Assembly (NCBI GenBank): GCA_024642445.1
Contig: JAHEBG010000035.1
Location: 1-8,746 of the forward strand
Direction of reading: 5' to 3'
DNA length: 8,746 bases
Source: Gammaproteobacteria bacterium
GTDB taxonomy: Bacteria > Pseudomonadota > Gammaproteobacteria > Xanthomonadales > Xanthomonadaceae
A program made the translations under genes and the position numbers. The notes under the pieces were generated by a model that was given only the letters and a program-made list of their open reading frames with translations, was not told the origin of the DNA and did not search any database. Below are positions 1 through 5,038 of the stretch, one piece after another (within the stretch, counting starts at the first letter, position 1; each line of letters opens with the position of its first letter).

Positions 1-164
1 AGTATGTTTTGGTGCATGAGCTATGCCATTTACTGCAACGCAACCATTCGCCGAAATTCTGGCGTGAAGTGCAAGCCCGTTGCCCGGACTGGCGCGAGCA
101 CCGCGATTACCTGCGACAACACGGCAGTGGCCTCAAAGCTGAAGCCCGGTGCCTGTTCGGCTGA
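1..164 (+). CDS. YgjP-type zinc metallopeptidase, C-terminal fragment (5' end outside window)
   Basis: The frame beginning at base 3 is open from the window edge to a TGA at 162-164 and gives 53 residues of a protein whose start lies to the left. Visible residues 5-9 read HELCH, the HExxH zinc site of gluzincin peptidases. A third His follows at residue 15 in the context RNHSPKFW, and then come PDWREHRDYLRQHG. This order (HELCH, NHS..FW, then a Pro-Asp and a Leu-Arg-x-x-Gly near the end) is the signature of the YgjP/DUF45 family, often labelled M48-family or SprT-like metallopeptidase. The cellular role is poorly defined; the proteins are cytosolic. The fragment probably represents the last quarter to third of a protein of about 230-250 residues. 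It converges on the next gene with only 6 nt between the stop codons. The family call is confident; the substrate is unknown. Confidence 0.85.
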   Translation, partial: YVLVHELCHLLQRNHSPKFWREVQARCPDWREHRDYLRQHGSGLKAEARCLFG

Positions 165-170
165 GCTGGC

Positions 171-845
171 TTATTGCGTACTTTCGCAGTGCTCGCCGCG
201 CTCAAGACAAAAAGTAACTTCAATGCGATTGCCCTGGCTGGCCACCGGTTGGCCGTCTTTCAATGCCGGCAAAAAGCGGGTGTTTTTCAGAGCCAGAATC
301 ACCGGCATTTGCAGGTAATAGCCTTCGGCCACAGGAAATTCGAAGTTACGGGCTTTGCCGTTTTCGCTAATGTCGAAATTGACCACCACACGGTAGGTGG
401 TGCCCGGGTCAGCTGTATTTAGCCAACCTGTGGACGGTTCCAACACCGGATAGCTCAGATACATCGGCTCTCGGTCAACGCCGCCGAACAATCGGGCGAC
501 CAAGGGCGCAGGGCAAGCACTGAATTCGGCTTCGCTTGGCTTCTTCGATAGTGACAGCGACTGCGCACGGTATAGCCCGGTGCAGGCGCTTTCAAGGCCG
601 GCGATATCGTTCTGCTGTTTGGTTTCATCGACACGTAAACGGTATTGCGTAATTGCTTCCAAATAGCGCTTTTGCGATATCAAAAGTTCCGGCGACTGCC
701 TTGCTTCGGCAATGGTTTTGCTGTTGCGGATAGGTGACGGCAAAGAAGTACGGGCACTGATTACTTCGAACCGATCTTGAAGTTGTGCCTGGGCTGCCGG
801 AGTGACTGCCAACAATGCCGCGGCAGTGAAAAGCATATGCTTCAT
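171..845 (-). CDS. Secreted protein with a TonB C-terminal-like domain
   Basis: This 224-residue protein begins with a Sec signal peptide: basic start, hydrophobic residues 4-17, and AQA before a likely cleavage after residue 20. Residues 50-115 look helical and TPR-like (SPELLISQKRYLEAITQYR) and include cysteines at 88 and 111. Residues 149-214 resemble the TonB C-terminal fold: a strand YRVVVNFDISENGKA, then a helix and the diagnostic stretch ALKNTRFLPALKDGQPV, then the final strand RIEVTFCLE. Cysteines at 213 and 220 could form a disulfide in the periplasm. There is no separate membrane anchor or proline-rich spacer, so it is unlikely to be a working energy transducer for TonB receptors. 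Such proteins are often annotated simply as 'energy transducer TonB'. The ATG at 845 is preceded 7 nt upstream by TAGGAG (complement of 853-858). It lies 86 nt downstream of the hydrolase gene on the same strand and may be read with it or from its own promoter. Function unknown. Confidence 0.75.
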   Translation of the reverse strand: MKHMLFTAAALLAVTPAAQAQLQDRFEVISARTSLPSPIRNSKTIAEARQSPELLISQKRYLEAITQYRLRVDETKQQNDIAGLESACTGLYRAQSLSLSKKPSEAEFSACPAPLVARLFGGVDREPMYLSYPVLEPSTGWLNTADPGTTYRVVVNFDISENGKARNFEFPVAEGYYLQMPVILALKNTRFLPALKDGQPVASQGNRIEVTFCLERGEHCESTQ

Positions 846-852
846 ACAGAGA

Positions 853-858
853 CTCCTA
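853..858 (-). promoter_or_regulatory. Ribosome binding site of the TonB-C-like gene
   Basis: The minus strand reads TAGGAG, 7 nt before the ATG at 845-843. This fixes the start and places a complete signal peptide at the N-terminus. I found no convincing promoter in the rest of the 86-nt gap (846-931). Confidence 0.7.
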
Positions 859-931
859 CAGAAGTGGAGGTAACCGCAAGTATGGCACTTTCAATTCAAA
901 AGTCCATAGGCCGCGTGCTTATTCAATACCG

Positions 932-1774
932 CTAAAGCGTTGCCCAGAATTGCTGGATAAATGCGGCCACATCGGCCGGCTTATCCATATGCACGTGGTG
1001 GGTGCCGGCAATAATCTGCATATGGCCGTTCTTCAGGCAGGCGAAGCGTTCATTGCGAATGCTGGGCTGGAAATAGACCGGTGCCGGATCGGCGGCCACC
1101 AACAGCACCGGGCAGACGATGGCTTCAAGCCAGTTGCGCACCGAGGCTTCTTCCGCGCGCATATGCGAGGGCCACATCAAACGGGGATCGCTACGCCACT
1201 GGTAGCCGCCATCTACCGGCTGCAGGTTGCGCTCCACCAACAGGCGTGCAGCCGCTTCCGATTTTTCGGTGGCTTGCAGGCGGGCGCGTACAGCGGTCTC
1301 AATATCGGGAATCAGGCGCGGTGCCGACAAGGACTTCCGACGGCCAGAAATGGCTTTGGCAAGGCGTTCTGCGGCATGGTCGCCGGGCCAGGGCGGCGGC
1401 CCCAGCGCTTCAATCAGCGCCAGCGAAGCAATCCGCTCCGGCGCGCCGGCGGCCAATACCGAGGCCAAGGCGCCGCCCAGAGAGTGTCCCAACAGGTGGG
1501 CTTTCGACCATTGCAGAGCATCCAACACGTCAAGAATATCGTGCAGCCAATCGACAAATGCATAATCAAAGCCCGCAGGAATGTGCGTGCTGGCGCCATG
1601 ACCCAGCATGTCGATGGCCACCAGATTATGTTCGGCCAAAAACGGTGCCATCGGAATGAAGCTGGCGGCGTTATCCAGCCAGCCGTGCAATGCCAAAACC
1701 GGCTTCCCCTGCGGGTTGCCGAATTGCAGCGCTTGAATCACACCCCGTTGCGTTGTAAATGAAAGCGCCTTCAT
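932..1774 (-). CDS. Alpha/beta-fold hydrolase (MEST/SERHL-like)
   Basis: A 280-residue cytosolic protein with no signal peptide and the layout of a single-domain alpha/beta hydrolase. Residues 26-35 (VLALHGWLDN) give the HGW oxyanion-hole strand, 53-60 (AIDMLGHG) the next strand and turn, and 96-101 (GHSLGG) the nucleophile elbow with Ser98. Residues 223-229 (VLLVAAD) supply a likely acid at Asp229. The catalytic His is probably His259 in GTHHVHMDKP. The cap covers roughly residues 125-215. LHGWLDNAASF and the HHVHMDKP end resemble the MEST/serine-hydrolase-like group, for which the natural substrate is not established; esterase or epoxide-hydrolase activity cannot be told apart here. The ATG overlaps the hemH stop by 4 nt (ATGA, 1774-1771), and a GAGG lies 7 nt upstream at 1785-1782, inside hemH. 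The two genes should therefore be translationally coupled. No direct link of this enzyme to haem synthesis is known to me. Confidence 0.85.
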   Translation of the reverse strand: MKALSFTTQRGVIQALQFGNPQGKPVLALHGWLDNAASFIPMAPFLAEHNLVAIDMLGHGASTHIPAGFDYAFVDWLHDILDVLDALQWSKAHLLGHSLGGALASVLAAGAPERIASLALIEALGPPPWPGDHAAERLAKAISGRRKSLSAPRLIPDIETAVRARLQATEKSEAAARLLVERNLQPVDGGYQWRSDPRLMWPSHMRAEEASVRNWLEAIVCPVLLVAADPAPVYFQPSIRNERFACLKNGHMQIIAGTHHVHMDKPADVAAFIQQFWATL

Positions 1775-2742
1775 TCGGCAGCCTCGGGGTTTTCCAGAAC
1801 CGCTGCCAGCGCCGCCACATGCCCGGGCTCGTCATTCAGTGCGCTGATATAGCGCAATTCGGCACCGCCGGCCTGCTCAAACACATGGGCATTTTCCACT
1901 GCGATTTCTTCCAGGGTTTCCAGGCAGTCCACGGCGAACCCTGGGCAAAGGATATCCACGGTTTTGCAGGTGCCCGCTCCCAGCTGTTCAAGGGTTTTAT
2001 CCGTGTACGGCTGCAGCCAGGGCTCGCGCCCGAAGCGCGACTGGTAGGTAAGCTGCCATTGTTCATCGCGCAGATCCAGACGCGTGGCAATAGCACGGGC
2101 GCTGGCTTGGCATTGACTCGGGTAGGGGTCGCCACGGTTGGCAAAACGCTGCGGTATGCCGTGGAAGGAAAACATCAGAAGGTCGGCTTGGCCGTGCAAA
2201 TCCCAATGGGTGCGCACGCGGGCTTCCATGGCATCCAGCCAGGCCGGATGCCGGTAGTACTGGCTGATGAACTGCAATGATGGCACGTGTTCTTGTTTGC
2301 GGTAATAGGCACTGACGGCATCAAATACGGCGGCGGTAGTGGTGGCCGAATACTGCGGGTACAGCGGCAGTACCGTCAGTGTGCGCAGCTTGGGGTAATC
2401 CGATAAAACGGAAGCGATGGAGGGCTTTCCGTAGCGCATGGCAACTCGTACGGCGGTCTCCGGCATCTGGTGTTGCAGGCGTTCACCCAGATTTTCGCTG
2501 TAAACCCTCAGTGGCGAGCCCTCGGGCAGCCAAATCTTGGCGTAATTTTTGGCAACGCGGCCACAGCGTATGGGAAGAATGATGAAATGCAGGACTACGC
2601 ACCACAGCCAACGGCTAAGATCGACCACCCGGTAATCGTGCAGAAATTCCGCCAGATATCGGCGCACGGCGCCAGCAGTCGGCGCATCGGGCGTGCCAAG
2701 GTTTACCAGCAGAATCAGGGTGTCGTTGGGTTTCGGTGTCAT
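1771..2742 (-). CDS. hemH: Ferrochelatase (protoporphyrin ferro-lyase)
   Basis: Ferrochelatase inserts Fe2+ into protoporphyrin IX, the last step of protohaem synthesis, in the cytoplasm or at the inner membrane. The protein shows the family landmarks in order: LLVNLGTPDAPT near the N-terminus, RYLAEFLHDYRVVD, GSPL, LPLYPQYSATT, FSFHGIPQR with the catalytic His, YQSRFGREPWLQPYTD, and CPGFAVDCLETLEEI with the conserved Glu. I place the start at the ATG at 2742, giving 323 residues. A GGAAG lies 8 nt upstream (2755-2751), the product then begins close to the E. coli protein, and the catalytic His falls at 194 as in E. coli. The frame also allows a GTG at 2757 (five extra residues), but that codon has no Shine-Dalgarno sequence. 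The gene is read divergently from the SYLF-tatABC block and is coupled to the hydrolase downstream. A candidate Fur site lies upstream. Identity is certain to the level of sequence reading. Confidence 0.97.
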   Translation of the reverse strand: MTPKPNDTLILLVNLGTPDAPTAGAVRRYLAEFLHDYRVVDLSRWLWCVVLHFIILPIRCGRVAKNYAKIWLPEGSPLRVYSENLGERLQHQMPETAVRVAMRYGKPSIASVLSDYPKLRTLTVLPLYPQYSATTTAAVFDAVSAYYRKQEHVPSLQFISQYYRHPAWLDAMEARVRTHWDLHGQADLLMFSFHGIPQRFANRGDPYPSQCQASARAIATRLDLRDEQWQLTYQSRFGREPWLQPYTDKTLEQLGAGTCKTVDILCPGFAVDCLETLEEIAVENAHVFEQAGGAELRYISALNDEPGHVAALAAVLENPEAAE

Positions 2743-2750
2743 GCTGTGAA

Positions 2751-2755
2751 CTTCC
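2751..2755 (-). promoter_or_regulatory. Ribosome binding site choosing the hemH start
   Basis: The minus strand reads GGAAG, 8 nt ahead of the ATG at 2742-2740. The alternative GTG at 2757-2755 overlaps this element and has only an A/T-rich stretch upstream, so the ATG is preferred. Confidence 0.6.
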
Positions 2756-2782
2756 ACGGTAAAAATGAATCTAAGGTAAACA

Positions 2783-2788
2783 ATTCTA
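2783..2788 (-). promoter_or_regulatory. Candidate -10 box of the hemH promoter
   Basis: The minus strand reads TAGAAT, five of six matches to TATAAT, about 40 nt upstream of the chosen hemH ATG. At 16-19 nt spacing the -35 position falls on poor matches within the candidate Fur box. A weak -35 overlapped by a repressor site would suit regulated expression, but this is inferred from position only. Confidence 0.35.
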
Positions 2789-2800
2789 GGTGATGCTGTC

Positions 2801-2819
2801 GTCAGAGAGTATCATTATC
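2801..2819. promoter_or_regulatory. Candidate Fur box between hemH and the SYLF gene
   Basis: The minus strand here begins GATAATGATA, an exact copy of the first ten bases of the classical Fur operator consensus (GATAATGATAATCATTATC). Over all 19 positions I count 14 matches on the minus strand and 13 on the plus strand. One half-site is perfect and the other is weak. It lies 39-57 nt before the SYLF ATG and about 60 nt before the hemH ATG, overlapping the likely -10 for the rightward promoter and the -35 area for the leftward one. Fur with Fe2+ would normally repress from such a position. A chance match in an A/T-rich promoter region is possible, and no Fur gene is in view. Confidence 0.45.
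2810..2815 (+). promoter_or_regulatory. Candidate -10 box of the SYLF-tatABC promoter
   Basis: TATCAT matches TATAAT at five of six positions and sits 42 nt before the SYLF start codon. No good -35 hexamer occurs 16-18 nt upstream (TAGGTG at 17 nt is poor), so the promoter may be weak or need an activator. The box lies inside the candidate Fur site. Confidence 0.3.
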
Positions 2820-2823
2820 CAAT

Positions 2824-2835
2824 AGGCTGAAGCCT
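2824..2835. repeat. Short inverted repeat in the SYLF leader
   Basis: AGGCT and AGCCT are exact inverted copies separated by GA, giving a 12-bp near-palindrome 22 nt before the SYLF start codon. The 2-nt loop is too tight for a stable hairpin of full length. It could be a protein-binding site, but such short palindromes also arise by chance. Confidence 0.25.
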
Positions 2836-2857
2836 CACGAATAAAGGAGATTGCACC

Positions 2858-3538
2858 ATGCGTACACTCATTGCATTGGTTTTATTGACGCTATCCAGCG
2901 GTGTTTCCGCCAATACCACGCCGGAACAGCGCACCCGTTCGGCCACGCAAGTATTGAAAGAAATGTCGGCGATTCCGGAAAATTCCATCCCTGAGCGCCT
3001 TTTGGCCGAGGCTTACGCCATTGCCATCATTCCTGATATGACCAAGGCGGCATTCATTTTCGGCGGCCGCGGTGGCAAGGGCCTCATCTCTCGACGTATG
3101 GAAAATGGCAGCTGGTCGAACCCGAACTACATCAACGTCGGTGGCGGCAGTTGGGGCTTCCAGGCCGGCGTACAGAAATCGGATCTGATTCTGGTATTTA
3201 CCAGCAAAGCCGGTGTCGACAATATCGTCAAAGGCAAAATGACCTTGGGCGCTGATGCCGCGGTGGCAGCAGGCCCGGTGGGCCGCAATGTGCAGGCCAG
3301 TACCGACGAAAAACTGCGAGCTGAAATTTTCAGCTATTCGCGTTCGAAAGGCCTGTTTGCCGGCATCGCGCTGGACGGCACAGTAATCCGCATCGACAAA
3401 AAAGCCAACGAAACCGTGTACGGCGACATGGCGTCGGCGCGCTCGATCTTCGACGGCCGCACGGTATCCGAGAAAAACTATGTCAACACTTTCCGTGACC
3501 AGCTGGAAGAAAGCAGCAACCGCGAAGTGGTCAAATAA
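2858..3538 (+). CDS. Secreted SYLF (Ysc84-type) lipid-binding domain protein
   Basis: A 226-residue protein starting at an ATG with a strong Shine-Dalgarno sequence, AAAGGAGA (2843-2850), 7 nt upstream. Residues 1-18 form a Sec signal peptide (hydrophobic LIALVLLTL, cleavage likely after VSA). There is no lipobox Cys and no twin-arginine motif, so it should be a soluble periplasmic or outer-membrane-associated protein. The rest is one SYLF/Ysc84 domain: AIAIIPDMTKAAFIFGGRGGKG, then VGGGSWGFQAGVQKSDLILVF, then MTLGADAAVAAGPVGR, IFSYSRSKGLFAGIALDG and the closing IDKKANETVYG. In eukaryotes this domain binds phosphoinositides and actin regulators; the role in bacteria is not settled, and envelope lipid binding is a guess. 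Only 27 nt separate its stop from tatA, so it probably heads a SYLF-tatABC transcript. A candidate Fur site lies upstream. The family call is strong; function is open. Confidence 0.9.
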   Translation: MRTLIALVLLTLSSGVSANTTPEQRTRSATQVLKEMSAIPENSIPERLLAEAYAIAIIPDMTKAAFIFGGRGGKGLISRRMENGSWSNPNYINVGGGSWGFQAGVQKSDLILVFTSKAGVDNIVKGKMTLGADAAVAAGPVGRNVQASTDEKLRAEIFSYSRSKGLFAGIALDGTVIRIDKKANETVYGDMASARSIFDGRTVSEKNYVNTFRDQLEESSNREVVK

Positions 3539-3565
3539 TTTCAAATTACTCCAAGGGAGAGAATC

Positions 3566-3757
3566 ATGATTGGCTGGAGAGAACTCATTATCGTGCTGGT
3601 TATAGTGCTGCTGGTTTTTGGCACTAAAAAGCTAGGCAATATCGGCACCGATCTGGGCAGCGCGATTAAGGGCTTCAAAAAAGGCATGCAGGGTGACGAC
3701 GACAGCAAGCCCGGCAGCCTTGATCAGAAGAAATCCGATACCGATAACACGCCCTAA
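3566..3757 (+). CDS. tatA: Sec-independent protein translocase subunit TatA
   Basis: TatA forms the variable-size pore of the twin-arginine translocase, which moves folded proteins across the inner membrane. The 63-residue product has the expected form. A short N-terminal membrane helix (about residues 4-18) carries a polar Glu6 at the place of E. coli Gln8. The hinge [14 protein letters not shown] follows, then the amphipathic helix [11 protein letters not shown], and a short charged tail rich in Asp, Lys and Ser. The ATG has AGGGAGAG just upstream, with 6 nt between GGAG and the start. The next gene, tatB, begins 2 nt after the stop. The intact FG hinge and the GTKKLG and GFKK motifs argue for a functional TatA. 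TatE is a less likely name because the gene is within a complete tatABC set. Confidence 0.96.
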   Translation: MIGWRELIIVLVIVLLVFGTKKLGNIGTDLGSAIKGFKKGMQGDDDSKPGSLDQKKSDTDNTP

Positions 3758-3759
3758 GC

Positions 3760-4203
3760 ATGTTTGATGTAGGCTTCAGCGAGCTGCTCATTGTTGCAGT
3801 CATCGCGCTGTTGGTTTTGGGCCCGGAGCGCCTGCCTAAAGCGGCGCGCTTCGCCGGTCTGTGGGTTCGTAAAGCCCGCGCACAGTGGTATTCGGTCAAA
3901 TCCGAATTAGAACTGGAATTGGCCCAGGAAGAAATGAAGAAGCATCTGCAAGATGCCGAAAACAGCATTAAAGCACCGATGCAGGAACTGCAGTCCGACT
4001 TGCAGCAGGCCGAAAATCAAACCAATGAAGTGTTTGCCGGGCTTGAGCGTGAAGTCGTCACTGATATGCCTTCGTTAAACGAAGCGCCTGAAACCGAATC
4101 ATTGCCCGAAGCCGCTGGGCCCGATGCACCTGAAGCAGAGCCATCAATGCCGGAAGCGGACGATGCGGCAGTTGAAAAACCCCAGCAAGGAGCACTGTGG
4201 TGA
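3760..4203 (+). CDS. tatB: Sec-independent protein translocase subunit TatB
   Basis: TatB pairs with TatC to form the receptor that recognises twin-arginine signal peptides. The 147-residue protein opens MFDVGFSELLIV with the conserved Glu8. Its membrane helix runs to about residue 20, and the TatB-specific hinge LGPERLPKAAR follows, with Gly21-Pro22 in place of TatA's Phe-Gly. Residues 30-95 form a long amphipathic, probably coiled, helix rich in Glu, Lys and Gln. The last 45 residues are acidic and proline-rich (repeated EAP, EAE and MPE motifs) and likely disordered, as is usual for TatB tails. The start lies 2 nt after the tatA stop and has no clear Shine-Dalgarno sequence, so translation probably depends on ribosomes finishing tatA. 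Its TGA (4201-4203) overlaps the tatC GTG. Length and order fit a normal tatABC operon. Confidence 0.95.
   Translation: MFDVGFSELLIVAVIALLVLGPERLPKAARFAGLWVRKARAQWYSVKSELELELAQEEMKKHLQDAENSIKAPMQELQSDLQQAENQTNEVFAGLEREVVTDMPSLNEAPETESLPEAAGPDAPEAEPSMPEADDAAVEKPQQGALW
4187..4192 (+). promoter_or_regulatory. Ribosome binding site deciding the tatC start
   Basis: AAGGAG inside the end of tatB is 7 nt before the GTG at 4200 and only 4 nt before the GTG at 4197. The spacing favours 4200, which also brings the TatC residue numbers into register with E. coli. Confidence 0.7.
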
Positions 4204-4946
4204 GCGCCGACGGCGAGCAATCCTTAATCTCCCACCTGCTGGAGATGCGCCAACGCTTGCTGTATGCCGTGGTGGCGGTGATTGTGGTGTTTTGCGTGTT
4301 ATTGCCGTTTGCCAATCCGCTCTACACCTGGCTATCCGAGCCGCTGATGCGTAGTCTGCCCAAAGGCGGGCAGCTGGTGGCCATCGATGTTGCCTCCACG
4401 TTTTTTGTGCCGATGAAGTTGGCATTTTTCACAGCGGTTTTCATTGCTGCGCCGTATATCTTGTTCCAGGGCTGGTCTTTTGTAGCGCCGGCTTTGTATG
4501 AAAAAGAAAAAAAACTGGCGCGGCCATTGCTGTTGGCAGCCACTGTGCTGTTCTATCTAGGCTGCGCCTTCACGTATTTTTTGCTGTTGCCGGTGATGTT
4601 CGCCTATTTGAACTCAACGGCGCCTGCCGGTGTGGCGATGATGACCGACATCGGCAAATACCTGGATTTCGTCATCGTCCTGCTGCTGGCGGGTGGAATC
4701 AGCTTTGAAGTACCGATTGCCGTGCTGATTGGTGTGCTGCTGGGCTGGGTAAGCGTGGCACAACTGGTGGAATGGCGCGGCTATATCGTGGTTGCCATTT
4801 TCATCGTGGCCGCCATCATCACGCCGCCCGATGGTTTGTCGCAGATTATGCTGGCCGTGCCCATGTGGCTACTGTATGAACTGGGCATTGTGGTGGCACG
4901 GGTACTGGTTAAACAACGGCAACGCGCTAAAGCCAATTCCGTTTGA
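4200..4946 (+). CDS. tatC: Sec-independent protein translocase subunit TatC
   Basis: TatC is the polytopic core of the Tat receptor and binds the twin-arginine motif directly. The 248-residue product has six hydrophobic segments, at about residues 20-37, 70-90, 109-130, 156-176, 195-208 and 217-233. Key residues known from E. coli occur at the same numbers: Glu15 in HLLEMR, Phe94 and Glu103 in FVAPALYEKEKK, Glu170 in GISFEVP, and Asp211 in TPPDGLSQ. This exact register, the AAGGAG 7 nt upstream and the GTGA overlap with the tatB stop make the GTG at 4200 the best start. A second GTG at 4197 would add one residue. No terminator with a T-run follows. The next gene, zwf, starts 92 nt on and may or may not share the transcript. 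TatC appears intact. Confidence 0.96.
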   Translation: MSADGEQSLISHLLEMRQRLLYAVVAVIVVFCVLLPFANPLYTWLSEPLMRSLPKGGQLVAIDVASTFFVPMKLAFFTAVFIAAPYILFQGWSFVAPALYEKEKKLARPLLLAATVLFYLGCAFTYFLLLPVMFAYLNSTAPAGVAMMTDIGKYLDFVIVLLLAGGISFEVPIAVLIGVLLGWVSVAQLVEWRGYIVVAIFIVAAIITPPDGLSQIMLAVPMWLLYELGIVVARVLVKQRQRAKANSV

Positions 4947-5038
4947 GCGTTACATTCGTTTGCAGTTGCCCATGCTTGGGGGAATGTGCACGCATTTGCT
5001 ATGCTAGGCGTTCACCGCTTACATAATTCAAAGGCCAC
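4947..5038 (+). promoter_or_regulatory. tatC-zwf gap with a weak promoter candidate
   Basis: This 92-nt gap contains TTGGGG (4976-4981) and TATGCT (5000-5005) separated by 18 nt. They match -35 and -10 consensus at three and four of six positions, a weak promoter at best for the zwf-pgl-edd operon. AAAGG at 5030-5034 is the likely zwf ribosome binding site, 4 nt from the ATG. CCCA-TGCT-TGGG (4969-4980) could form a tiny hairpin but no T-run follows, so I do not call a terminator. Confidence 0.3.

Noticed and set aside
950..1762. A long open frame on the + strand opposite the alpha/beta hydrolase.
   Set aside because: Its product is rich in His, Gln and Arg with no domain I recognise, it has no ribosome binding site of note, and the minus-strand frame carries intact catalytic motifs. 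It is an antisense shadow.
2743..2757. A GTG start five codons upstream in hemH.
   Set aside because: No Shine-Dalgarno sequence precedes it, while GGAAG precedes the ATG at 2742, which also matches E. coli numbering of the catalytic His.
2891..3544. A 217-codon open frame on the minus strand opposite the SYLF gene.
   Set aside because: It has no recognisable domain, and the + strand encodes a clear signal peptide plus SYLF domain with a strong ribosome binding site.
4966..4985. A terminator after tatC.
   Set aside because: The only stem is CCCA/TGGG of four pairs and no T-run follows.
4947..5038. A HexR operator upstream of zwf, as found in some gammaproteobacteria.
   Set aside because: I looked for a palindrome resembling TGTAATTAAATTACA (consensus from memory) and saw only fragments such as TTACATAATT, without a matching second half.
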